Shown piece by piece: positions 18,173 to 25,187 of a DNA stretch of 64,000 nt. The stretch covers positions 93,271 to 157,270 of the forward strand of contig NZ_RXNU01000012.1 in assembly GCF_003966225.1 (NCBI RefSeq). Direction: 5' to 3'. The stretch is from Shewanella canadensis. GTDB taxonomy: Bacteria > Pseudomonadota > Gammaproteobacteria > Enterobacterales > Shewanellaceae. Made by a program: the position numbers and the translations under genes. Each line of letters begins with the position of its first letter. Position 1 is the stretch's first letter. The notes under the pieces are model-generated. The model did not search any database and had not been told where the DNA came from. It worked only from the letters and a program-made list of their open reading frames with translations.

Positions 18173-19129
18173 ATGAACGTTTTCTGTAAAACTTTACTGG
18201 CATCTGCTCTTGCTACTGCAACTCTTGCTACTGCAACTCTGGCTTCTGCACAGGCTGCAGAACCGCTCACTGTATACGGTAAATTGAACGTAACGGCTCA
18301 GTCTAATGATGTCGATGGTGATGCTACAACAACGATTCAGAGTAATGCCTCTCGCTTCGGCGCAAAGGGGACATTTGAACTGAGTAATTCTTTGGAAGCT
18401 TTCTACACTATCGAGTATGAAGTTGATACCGGTGATGATACGAAAGAGAACTTCAAGGCGCGTAATCAATTCGTGGGTCTTAAAGGTAGCTTTGGTGCCG
18501 TGTCTGTAGGTCGCAACGACACTATGCTAAAGCAATCACAGGGTAAGATAGATCAATTCAACGACCTTTCCGGTGATTTGAAAAATCTATTTAAGGGTGA
18601 GAACCGCCTGGCTCAGACAGCCACTTATATCACGCCCTCTTTCAGTGGATTTAAGCTTGGTGTCACGTACGCAGCCGAAGGCGATAGCGACCAGCAAGGC
18701 CAGGATGGTTTCAGTGTTGCGGCCATGTATGGTGATGCCAAGTTAAAGAAGTCTCCTGTCTATGCATCGATTGCCTATGATTCAGATGTCAAAGGCTACG
18801 AAATTGTTCGTGCAAGTGTACAGGGCAAAATTGCGGGTCTGAAAATTGGTGGTATGTACCAGCAGCAGGAGAAGACCTTCGACGACGGTCAAGCCGTATC
18901 TAATGACAGTGATACTGGTTACCTCTTGAGTGCGGCGTATAAAATTGAGGCGGTAGTCTTGAAGGCTCAGTATCAGGATATGGAAAACAAAGGCGATTCC
19001 TGGTCTGTTGGCGGTGATTACAAGTTAGGTAAGCCGACTAAGCTGTTTGCCTTCTACTCGAACCGTGCCTTTGAGGGCGATGAGAATGATGATAAATTCT
19101 TCGGTCTGGGTCTGGAACACAAGTTCTAA
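18173..19129 (+). CDS. general porin (Gram-negative porin family)
   Basis: A 318-residue outer-membrane beta-barrel. Signal peptide MNVFCKTLLASALATATLAT...SAQA, then EPLTVYGKLNVTAQSND, the usual first strand of Porin_4 proteins, and a C-terminus ending in phenylalanine (FFGLGLEHKF), the signal read by the Bam complex. It should form a trimeric diffusion pore. I start at the second ATG (18173), which is 7 bases after AAGGA. The signal peptide contains a 15-bp tandem repeat that duplicates LATAT. The mRNA start region AAUGAUGAAC is complementary to the shared segment of the small RNAs at 23-27.5 kb. The neighbourhood (phoBR, pstS) suggests phosphate control. Confidence 0.88.
   Translation: MNVFCKTLLASALATATLATATLASAQAAEPLTVYGKLNVTAQSNDVDGDATTTIQSNASRFGAKGTFELSNSLEAFYTIEYEVDTGDDTKENFKARNQFVGLKGSFGAVSVGRNDTMLKQSQGKIDQFNDLSGDLKNLFKGENRLAQTATYITPSFSGFKLGVTYAAEGDSDQQGQDGFSVAAMYGDAKLKKSPVYASIAYDSDVKGYEIVRASVQGKIAGLKIGGMYQQQEKTFDDGQAVSNDSDTGYLLSAAYKIEAVVLKAQYQDMENKGDSWSVGGDYKLGKPTKLFAFYSNRAFEGDENDDKFFGLGLEHKF
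18209..18238 (+). repeat. in-frame 15-bp tandem repeat in the porin signal peptide
   Basis: CTTGCTACTGCAACT occurs twice in tandem, with a diverged third copy after it. It adds the residues LATAT to the hydrophobic core; slippage would change its length by five residues without a frameshift. Confidence 0.85.
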
Positions 19130-19173
19130 TTTCAAATCCCAGCGATATAATTTCCATCTGCACTGTTCAATAT

Positions 19174-19197
19174 AAAAGGAGGCCTCGGCCTCCTTTT
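19174..19197 (+). terminator. intrinsic terminator of the porin gene
   Basis: Perfect stem AAAAGGAGGCC / GGCCTCCTTTT with a two-base loop, ending in T4. Confidence 0.88.
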
Positions 19198-19397
19198 AGC
19201 GTCTTTGTCTGCTAATTAATCGATGCGATTGCCGGAACTGTTTTGCTGCGAAAATTTTAGTTCTTCATGTGCGACAATGTGAGGGTTTTATGACAAGTTA
19301 CGCCGCTTTATGACAATATAACGCCTGTTGATCATAATTTTGTAATATTACTGACCAATAATAGACGCGTGAACATTCATCGGATAGAAGATCGCAT

Positions 19398-20087
19398 ATG
19401 ACTGCTAGGATATTAATTGTTGAAGATGAGTTAGCCATCAGAGAGATGCTAACCTTTGTACTGGAACAGCACGGTTTTACAACGACTGCTGCGGAAGATT
19501 TTGATTCAGCACTAGACATGCTGTCAGAGCCTTATCCCGATCTGATTCTATTAGATTGGATGTTCCCCGGGGGAAGTGGTATTCAGTTGGCTAAGCGCCT
19601 GCGTCAGGATGAGTTTACCCGTCAGATCCCGATCATCATGTTAACGGCAAGGGGCGAGGAGGAGGATAAAGTCAGGGGACTCGAAGTGGGTGCCGATGAT
19701 TATATAACCAAACCATTCTCTCCCAAAGAGCTGGTGGCCAGAATAAAAGCGGTGATGCGTCGCAGTTCTCCAACAAGTTTAGAGGAGGCAATCGATGTTC
19801 AGGGGCTTATGCTGGATCCCACCAGTCATCGAGTGATGGTGGAAGATCAGGTATTAGAGATGGGGCCAACCGAGTTTAGGCTGCTGCATTTCTTTATGAC
19901 TCATCCTGAACGTGTTTATAGCCGAGAGCAGTTACTCGATAATGTCTGGGGAACCAATGTCTATGTAGAGGACAGAACGGTAGATGTACATATCAGGCGG
20001 CTTAGAAAGGCTGTCGAACCTTCGGGGCACGACCGACTGATCCAGACTGTTCGTGGTGCCGGTTATCGCTTTTCCACGCGTCTCTAG
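19398..20087 (+). CDS. phoB: phosphate regulon response regulator PhoB
   Basis: A 229-residue OmpR/PhoB-type regulator. Receiver domain with the acid pair E9-D10, phosphoacceptor D53 (LLDWMFPG), switch T in MLTARGEEED and lysine in ITKPFSPKEL. The C-terminal winged helix (from about 130) has the PhoB-like LEMGPTEFRLLHFFMTHPERVYSREQLLDNVWG and TVDVHIRRLRKAVEP. When phosphorylated by PhoR it binds Pho boxes and turns on phosphate-scavenging genes. phoR follows after about 100 bases, and pstS after that; this order supports the call. Confidence 0.95.
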   Translation: MTARILIVEDELAIREMLTFVLEQHGFTTTAAEDFDSALDMLSEPYPDLILLDWMFPGGSGIQLAKRLRQDEFTRQIPIIMLTARGEEEDKVRGLEVGADDYITKPFSPKELVARIKAVMRRSSPTSLEEAIDVQGLMLDPTSHRVMVEDQVLEMGPTEFRLLHFFMTHPERVYSREQLLDNVWGTNVYVEDRTVDVHIRRLRKAVEPSGHDRLIQTVRGAGYRFSTRL

Positions 20088-20091
20088 TTTT

Positions 20092-20105
20092 ATACCGATT
20101 GGTAT
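20092..20105. repeat. ATACCGATTGGTAT palindromic motif
   Basis: Reverse-orientation copy of the 14-bp motif at 7593-7606, five bases after the phoB stop codon, between phoB and phoR. Confidence 0.6.
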
Positions 20106-20188
20106 TACTTTAAATTAAGTTAAGTTGGGCACCCGGGATGATTTAAGTTATCTTGTGCCCAGCTTCTATTTATGGCCATGCAATTTAT

Positions 20189-21514
20189 ATGTTTGATTCA
20201 TATTCAGGTTATCGACTGCTTTCCCGGTTAATAACCTATCTGTTTTTATGTTTTATTCTGGGTCTAATTGTCGGGCAGGTTGTTTGGGTTCTCCTCATCG
20301 GCGCAGTAGCGCTTCTATTTTGGCATTATCGCCAATTATCCAGACTCAACTTTTGGCTATGGCGTGACAGGCGATTAACCCCGCCCAATGGCAGTGGCAG
20401 CTGGGAGGGTGTATTCAATGGTATCTACCGCCTTCAAGGTAAGAATAGGAAAAGAGTCTCTCAGTTAGCCTCTCTGCTTGGTCGATTCAGGCAAGGGGCT
20501 GAAGCACTGCCCGATGCGGCGGTGGTTCTGGACTCAGAATACAATATTATCTGGTGTAATAAACTCGCTCAGCTACTGCTTGGTTTTGTCTGGCCGTTAG
20601 ACAGTGGTCAACGTATCGATAACCTTTTGCGTCACCCGGACTTTGCTAACTATCTGAAGAAAGCCGAATATCAAGAGCCATTGGAACTCGCCTCCCCCCA
20701 TGCAGAAGGTCGTATCCTAGAGATTAGGGTTATGGGGTATGGTTCGGGTCAGTTTTTGTTGATAGCCAGAGATATCACCAGAGTAAGACAGCTCGAGGGG
20801 ATGCGAAAAGACTTTGTCGCCAATGTTTCCCATGAGCTCAAGACCCCGCTCACCGTTTTACAAGGTTACCTTGAGATGATGCAGGGAATGGTTGAGCCAG
20901 GCTCTCCTAACATTAAAGCCGTGGAGCAGATGCAGCAGCAGACGAATAGAATGCGCTCTATGGTGGAGCAGTTACTGGTTCTATCCAGAATTGAAGATTC
21001 GACGGAAATAAACCTGGCACTTACGGTTAATATGTCCCATATGATGGAGATATTAAAGGAGGAGGCGAATGCACTATCCCAAGGTGAATATGAGTTGAGT
21101 TTCTATTGTGAACCCGACCTGTACCTCTATGGCAATGAACTCGAATTACGAAGTGCCTGCTCTAACCTTATCTCCAATGCCATCAGGTACACAGAGCCTG
21201 GAGGTAAAATCGATATCAGCTGGAAAAAGGTGGCCACAGGGGGCATTTTCAGTGTTAGTGATAGTGGAGATGGTATTGCGCCGCAGCACATAGGTCGTCT
21301 GACCGAACGTTTTTACCGTGTCGACAGTGCGCGCACGCGGCAACGGGGTGGGACAGGGCTGGGCCTTGCAATTACTAAGCATGCGCTCAGTAACCATCAG
21401 AGTGAGCTTATGATAACGAGTGAGTTGGGGAAGGGAAGTACATTTAGTTTTCTTATTCCCGTTAACCTTATCGAGAGCCATATCAATACCGATAAGGTCG
21501 ATGATCTGCTGTGA
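20189..21514 (+). CDS. phoR: phosphate regulon sensor histidine kinase PhoR
   Basis: About 441 residues. Two N-terminal transmembrane helices with almost no periplasmic loop, the layout of PhoR; a PAS domain (ALPDAAVVLDSEYNIIWCN...); the dimerisation/phosphoacceptor helix FVANVSHELKTPLT with His215; then the ATP-binding N, G1 and G2 boxes (NLISNAIRYTEPGG, VSDSGDGIAPQH, RGGTGLGLAI). It phosphorylates PhoB when phosphate is scarce. The longer frame begins with TTG; I take the ATG at 20189, although it has no clear ribosome-binding site. A partial second copy of the gene end follows. Confidence 0.93.
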   Translation: MFDSYSGYRLLSRLITYLFLCFILGLIVGQVVWVLLIGAVALLFWHYRQLSRLNFWLWRDRRLTPPNGSGSWEGVFNGIYRLQGKNRKRVSQLASLLGRFRQGAEALPDAAVVLDSEYNIIWCNKLAQLLLGFVWPLDSGQRIDNLLRHPDFANYLKKAEYQEPLELASPHAEGRILEIRVMGYGSGQFLLIARDITRVRQLEGMRKDFVANVSHELKTPLTVLQGYLEMMQGMVEPGSPNIKAVEQMQQQTNRMRSMVEQLLVLSRIEDSTEINLALTVNMSHMMEILKEEANALSQGEYELSFYCEPDLYLYGNELELRSACSNLISNAIRYTEPGGKIDISWKKVATGGIFSVSDSGDGIAPQHIGRLTERFYRVDSARTRQRGGTGLGLAITKHALSNHQSELMITSELGKGSTFSFLIPVNLIESHINTDKVDDLL

Positions 21515-21531
21515 ACGGGGTAATGGAAGAG

Positions 21532-21613
21532 TATTCAGTTTCCCCCCTTAATTTCACAGCTAATCTTATCGAGAGCCATATCAACACCGACAAGGTAGAT
21601 TTCAGTAAGTGAA
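21532..21613 (+). pseudogene. second copy of the phoR 3' end (remnant)
   Basis: The core 21565-21600 aligns with 21467-21502 of phoR at an offset of 98 bp, 33 of 36 bases identical. All three differences are third-position and synonymous (AAT/AAC, GAT/GAC, GTC/GTA), both copies giving LIESHINTDKVD. Upstream the frame reads VSPLNFTAN against FSFLIPVN, still recognisably related, and it then ends FSK-stop at 21613. There is no start codon; it is the tail of another phoR allele. Confidence 0.75.
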
Positions 21614-21719
21614 TTAAACAAGCTTACTTAGCTCAGAAGCAGGCCAATAGGCCTGCTTTTTTGTTTTAACCAGCTCGATGATTGCCCCAATAGATAAATC
21701 ATTCTCATAAATTGCTCCT

Positions 21720-21758
21720 TGTCATCTAAGTGTCATATCAAGGTAATAGACTTGTCAT
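21720..21758 (+). promoter_or_regulatory. Pho-box array upstream of pstS
   Basis: TGTCAT occurs at 21720, 21731 and 21753. The spacings are 11 and 22 bp, the period of PhoB half-sites, with GGTAAT in the place of a fourth at 21742. It ends 105 bp before the pstS start. The close match in sequence and period makes PhoB control of pstS likely. Confidence 0.75.
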
Positions 21759-21793
21759 CATTGGAACTGATACTGGCTGCAACTTAACTAGCT

Positions 21794-21838
21794 AGTCAAC
21801 ATCTAGCAAGTCAACACTTAGTAAGTCAACATCTAGCA
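21794..21838 (+). repeat. three 15-bp tandem repeats in the pstS leader
   Basis: AGTCAACATCTAGCA, AGTCAACACTTAGTA, AGTCAACATCTAGCA in direct succession, ending 25 bases before the pstS start. No function is evident. Confidence 0.85.
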
Positions 21839-21863
21839 AGTTCGCTTAATACTGGAGCAAAGA

Positions 21864-22835
21864 ATGAAACTGAAACAGCTTGTCAGCGCGGTTAGTTTTA
21901 CAGCCGCTAGTGTATTTTCTGCAGCATCTATAGCTGCAATCGATCAGTCGCTACCTGTGTATGAAAAATCGAGTGGCGTATCGGGTAACCTTTCATCGGT
22001 CGGTTCTGATACTTTGGCAAACATGATGACACTCTGGGCTGAAGAGTTTAAAGAGATGTATCCTAACGTGAACATCCAAATTCAAGCGGCAGGCTCCTCT
22101 ACAGCGCCACCGGCACTGACAGAAGGTACTTCTCAATTTGGCCCTATGAGTCGTAAGATGAAGCCAAATGAAGTAGAAGCATTCGAGAAGCATTATGGCT
22201 ATCAGCCAACGGCAATTCGTGTGGCTATCGATGCCCTTGCAGTATTCGTTCATAAAGACAACCCTATCAAAGGGTTAAGTATTGAGCAGATAGATGACAT
22301 CTTCTCTGCTACTCATAAATGTGGCGGCAGCGACGTTAAGCGTTGGGGGGATCTTGGGTTAGAAGGAGGCTGGTCTGCCAGAGATGTGCAGCTTTATGGC
22401 CGTAACTCAGTGTCGGGTACCTATGGTTACTTTAAGAAAAAAGCACTCTGTAAAGGCGACTTTAAGGCTAATGTGAATGAACAACCAGGTTCCGCCTCTG
22501 TCGTTCAGTCGGTCTCTCAATCGCTAAACGCTATCGGTTACTCAGGTATTGGTTATAAGACGGCTGGCGTTAAAGCGGTAGCAATCTCTAAGAAAGGGAC
22601 TAAGTTCATCGAGGCAACACCTGCGAATGCGGCAAGTGGTACTTATCCTCTGTCACGCTACCTTTATGTTTATGTGAATAAGCATCCAAACAAAGACTTA
22701 GCGCCTATGGACCGTGAGTTCCTTAAGTTTGCATTGTCAAAGCAAGGTCAGCAAATTGTTGAGAAAGATGGCTATGTTCCACTCCCTCGCAGTGTAACGG
22801 CAAAAGACTTAGAGAAAGCGGGTATCCGTCTTTAA
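21864..22835 (+). CDS. pstS: phosphate-binding protein PstS
   Basis: A 323-residue periplasmic substrate-binding protein. Signal peptide up to about residue 25 (SAASIAAI), then GNLSSVGSDTLANMMTLWAEEF, AAGSSTAPPALTEGTSQFGPMSR and RNSVSGTYGYFKKKALC, which carry the Ser/Thr/Asp/Arg phosphate contacts of the PstS family. It hands phosphate to the PstCAB transporter, which is not in this window; phoU is also absent here. GGAG lies 8 bases before the ATG. The Pho-box array upstream and phoBR next door fit phosphate-starvation induction. Confidence 0.93.
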   Translation: MKLKQLVSAVSFTAASVFSAASIAAIDQSLPVYEKSSGVSGNLSSVGSDTLANMMTLWAEEFKEMYPNVNIQIQAAGSSTAPPALTEGTSQFGPMSRKMKPNEVEAFEKHYGYQPTAIRVAIDALAVFVHKDNPIKGLSIEQIDDIFSATHKCGGSDVKRWGDLGLEGGWSARDVQLYGRNSVSGTYGYFKKKALCKGDFKANVNEQPGSASVVQSVSQSLNAIGYSGIGYKTAGVKAVAISKKGTKFIEATPANAASGTYPLSRYLYVYVNKHPNKDLAPMDREFLKFALSKQGQQIVEKDGYVPLPRSVTAKDLEKAGIRL

Positions 22836-22913
22836 GCACTAAGTACTAGTATTAAGTTCTACGCTCGCGCACTCATTCGATTTTAAAGAATGCGATTTAG
22901 AATAAAGTGATTT

Positions 22914-22937
22914 AAAAGGCCTCATCAGAGGCCTTTT
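22914..22937 (+). terminator. intrinsic terminator of pstS
   Basis: AAAAGGCCTC-ATCA-GAGGCCTTTTTT, perfect stem with T6. Confidence 0.92.
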
Positions 22938-23082
22938 TTGTGTTTGCAGATCGGTTTTCCCGTCATTCTGAACTCATTCATTGCAAAGAGCAGAATTCAT
23001 ATACTCTTCAGGTAGGAGTGACTTCAGCCGCAACTCCTCGTTACTCGCAACTCGTTACTTTCTTAGCTTTCAAATTTCAGGC

Positions 23083-23243
23083 AAAAAAAACGACCCGATT
23101 AAGGTCGTTACAAGTTCCAATATTTGGAATAGGGTGGGCAGTTACGCTAGAAACTACCAAAAAGTGGAGAATGATGATGAACAGTGAAAAAGCGGTAATC
23201 GATAACTATTAAGTACTAACCATCGAAGCCATAAATTCGGTTC
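23083..23243 (-). ncRNA. candidate sigma-E-type small RNA, unit 1
   Basis: A stand-alone transcription unit of about 160 nt on the minus strand. It starts about 7 bases after the promoter at 23250-23277 and ends in a terminator: stem AACGACC / GGTCGTT (23089-23109) plus U8. Inside are the shared segment GUUCAUCAUCAUUCUCC, complementary to a start region of the type GGAGaAUGAUGAUGAAC, and a hairpin whose loop holds CUAGCG on a short AGUU/AACU stem. The 5' half is almost identical to unit 2. No gene lies downstream before the convergent pstS, so it is not a leader of a protein gene. The unit was found by pattern only; expression is inferred. Confidence 0.6.
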
Positions 23244-23249
23244 ATATAC

Positions 23250-23277
23250 TCAGAGTGCGCCAATCTTAGAAAGTTCA
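23250..23277 (-). promoter_or_regulatory. sigma-E-type promoter of small RNA unit 1
   Basis: On the minus strand: TGAACTT, 16 bp, TCTGA. The known RpoE consensus is GGAACTT, 15-16 bp, TCTGA/TCAAA. The start is expected near 23243. Confidence 0.6.
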
Positions 23278-23433
23278 TTCGTTTTTTCAAAAACTGCAAA
23301 AATAATCAAAAAAACTCATTATTTTTATCTAGCGTCGGTTTGGCTGCTAGGTGAGGCGACTAGTTAGAGCTAAGGCGGTTCGTGAGAGCAGTGAGGCATA
23401 ATCAATCGAACTGGGCTCAGGTAGAAAGCAGGC

Positions 23434-23628
23434 AAAAAAAATGGCAACCCTTATCGGGTTGCCATAAAAAGTTCGATAAACTTAAAAGAAGAGTCTGACT
23501 TAACGCTAGCAATGTCTGAATCTTCTTAGATAACCCAAATAGGTTACCAAGGGAGATGATGATGAACAGTGAAAAAGCGGTAATCGATAACTATAAAGTG
23601 CTAACCATCGAAGCCATAAATTCGGTTC
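23434..23628 (-). ncRNA. candidate sigma-E-type small RNA, unit 2
   Basis: About 195 nt, minus strand. Order from the 5' end: promoter 23635-23662; shared segment GUUCAUCAUCAUCUCCC; a small hairpin GGUAACC / GGUUAUC; a larger hairpin with arms AGAAGAUUCAGAC / GUCAGACUCUUCU and CUAGCG in the loop; terminator stem TGGCAACCC / GGGTTGCCA (23442-23464) plus U8. GGUAACC can also pair, with one G-U pair, with GGUUGCC of the terminator, so an attenuator-like switch is possible. The 5' 75 bases match unit 1 almost exactly, the 3' 110 bases match unit 3: the family evolves by tandem duplication. Confidence 0.62.
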
Positions 23629-23634
23629 ATATAC

Positions 23635-23662
23635 TCAGAGTGCGCCAATCTTAAAAAGTTCA
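23635..23662 (-). promoter_or_regulatory. sigma-E-type promoter of small RNA unit 2
   Basis: Minus strand TGAACTT, 16 bp, TCTGA. Start expected near 23628. Confidence 0.6.
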
Positions 23663-23832
23663 TTCGCTTCGTTTAAAAAAATCAAAAAAATTCAATATTT
23701 CTTATCTCACTGGGGAGCGGGCTATTCGGTGAGGCTGTTAGTTAGGACTGAGGCGGTTAGTCAACGCTAAGGCGGTTTATTAGAGTGGTTAGATATAATC
23801 CATCGAACTGATGCTGGAGATAGAAAACGGGC

Positions 23833-24005
23833 AAAAAAAATGGCAACCCTTATCGGGTTGCCATAAAAAGTTCGGTAAACTTAAAAAGAAGAGTCTGACT
23901 GAGCGCTAGCAGGGCCTGAATCTTCTTCAGATAACCCAATCGGGTTACCAAGGGAGATGATGATGAACAGTGACAAAACAAAAAATGATGCAATGTAACG
24001 GATTC
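23833..24005 (-). ncRNA. candidate small RNA, unit 3
   Basis: About 173 nt on the minus strand, with the same terminator stem as unit 2 (23841-23863) plus U8, the CUAGCG-loop hairpin and the segment GUUCAUCAUCAUCUCCC. The promoter is weaker: TGAACCA, 16 bp, TCTTA (24012-24039). An ATG at 24007 opens a 20-codon frame (MNPLHCIIFCFVTVHHHLPW, stop at 23945) that covers the shared segment. It begins at the predicted transcript start and has no ribosome-binding site, so translation is doubtful. Confidence 0.52.
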
Positions 24006-24011
24006 ATAAAA

Positions 24012-24039
24012 TAAGACAGACCATTTTTTAATTGGTTCA
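24012..24039 (-). promoter_or_regulatory. degenerate sigma-E-type promoter of unit 3
   Basis: Minus strand TGAACCA, 16 bp, TCTTA: the spacing is conserved but both boxes deviate from the other units. Confidence 0.35.
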
Positions 24040-24102
24040 ATCTTTTATCCCTTTTTTCTCTATTTTTTATTATATCTTTTAAAACTATTGGAAATAGAGG
24101 GC

Positions 24103-25020
24103 TTAACTTAATGTTTTTAACCAGCGTTGAAACTCTTCATCCATACTGGTTCCCCATTCGTTAACCAGGGCCTGATATCGTGGATAGTCGCCCTTGCGGG
24201 TAAATGAAAGCATGGTATCGATCTTATCTTTATGTTGTTCCATCATAAAGCGTACTGCCAGATATCCCCATCTATAGACACGTTCGGTGCCGCCATTTTT
24301 TTCATAACTGGTGTTAAACAGCTCACTCAGTTGGTAGTTTTCTCCTTCGCTGGTGGGCCTTTTCGCGATGGAGATGGCGGGGGCATTATCATCGCCATGA
24401 GAGATGTACTCGCCTAAGCCTTCACTCCACCATACTAAGTGGGGGAGCAGAGGTGCTGGCTTTGGGCAGTATTCGGGGGCGCTATGGGAGTCATGTAGTG
24501 ACGCACAAAAATCGCCATACAAGTTGAAGTGACCATCTAAATAGTGCACATATTCATGTGCCAGATTCCAGATCTGCCCCTTTTTTTCATAGGCAACAAA
24601 TTCAGCTTGATTGTCAGCCCTGTGCGGCAACCCCTCTAAAAACATGCCTCCGTTGTCACTGGGGACATCGAAATGAGCCGTGACGTAGCGTTTGTACTCG
24701 TCGCTGGAGTGGTAGACATTGGCTCGCATGCTCACATTGTTATCATTAGTTACCGGTTTACCTTGAGTACCAAAAAACTGATGAAACTTAATCTCCTGCT
24801 TACTCATTAATTCGCACGCTTGTTCTATCTGAGCTTTCGTCAGTGCTTGAGAGCGGATCACTATGGTGTCGCTGCATGCATGGTTCTGTATAAGCACTTC
24901 AGATAATGGGGCGATTTCCTGACCTTGAACCACAGATGAGCACAAACATAAGATGCCGGCGATAGGGAGTAAATGAGATCTGTTCACTAAATATTTCCTC
25001 AAAATGATCTTTGTATACAA
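24103..25020 (-). CDS. M9-type collagenase catalytic domain, short secreted form
   Basis: A 305-residue protein with a signal peptide (LLPIAGILCLCSSVVQG). The zinc site HEYVHYLDGHFNLYGDF (H155, E156, H159) followed by LVWWSEGLGEYIS (E200) is that of peptidase family M9, the Vibrio/Clostridium collagenases. Those are usually 700-1100 residues with an activator domain and C-terminal binding domains; here only the gluzincin-like catalytic part remains. It may therefore be a peptidase of gelatin or short peptides rather than a true collagenase. It stands alone between the small RNA units and the M1 peptidase gene. Confidence 0.78.
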   Translation of the reverse strand: MYTKIILRKYLVNRSHLLPIAGILCLCSSVVQGQEIAPLSEVLIQNHACSDTIVIRSQALTKAQIEQACELMSKQEIKFHQFFGTQGKPVTNDNNVSMRANVYHSSDEYKRYVTAHFDVPSDNGGMFLEGLPHRADNQAEFVAYEKKGQIWNLAHEYVHYLDGHFNLYGDFCASLHDSHSAPEYCPKPAPLLPHLVWWSEGLGEYISHGDDNAPAISIAKRPTSEGENYQLSELFNTSYEKNGGTERVYRWGYLAVRFMMEQHKDKIDTMLSFTRKGDYPRYQALVNEWGTSMDEEFQRWLKTLS

Positions 25021-25060
25021 TATTCATCGAGTGTTTCATCTTAGTGTATTTATGTCAATT

Positions 25061-25086
25061 ACCATGACAAGCTAGGTTGTCATGGT
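25061..25086. promoter_or_regulatory. perfect 10-bp inverted repeat between divergent genes
   Basis: ACCATGACAA-GCTAGG-TTGTCATGGT, with no T-run. It lies between the start of the M9 gene and that of the M1 gene, so an operator for either is possible; no regulator is assigned. Confidence 0.4.
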
Positions 25087-25090
25087 TAAT

Positions 25091-25145
25091 ATACCCAAGT
25101 CACTTCTCGACATGCTGAATCCTGCATTTTGAGATCGTTTGGGTA
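25091..25145. repeat. 55-bp dispersed repeat with inverted ends
   Basis: Starts ATACCCAAGTCACTTC and ends CGTTTGGGTA; the terminal TACCCAA / TTGGGTA arms are complementary. It is homologous to 14928-14981 in the reverse orientation. Confidence 0.7.
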
Positions 25146-25187
25146 AAAAAATACTGATTACTCTGCCGCTTTTAAAAGGAAGAACCT

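Noticed and set aside
19285..19320. Pho box before phoB
   Set aside because: ATGACA occurs twice but 20 bp apart and in the reverse orientation; this does not fit the 11-bp phasing of Pho half-sites.
23170..24000. Plus-strand mini-ORFs (MMMNSEKAVIDNY, MMMNSDKTKNDAM and a 32-codon form) with GGGAG before ATGATGATG
   Set aside because: The stop positions differ between nearly identical units, and all terminators and promoter boxes read on the minus strand. The Shine-Dalgarno-like pattern is the complement of the conserved CAUCAUCUCCC segment.
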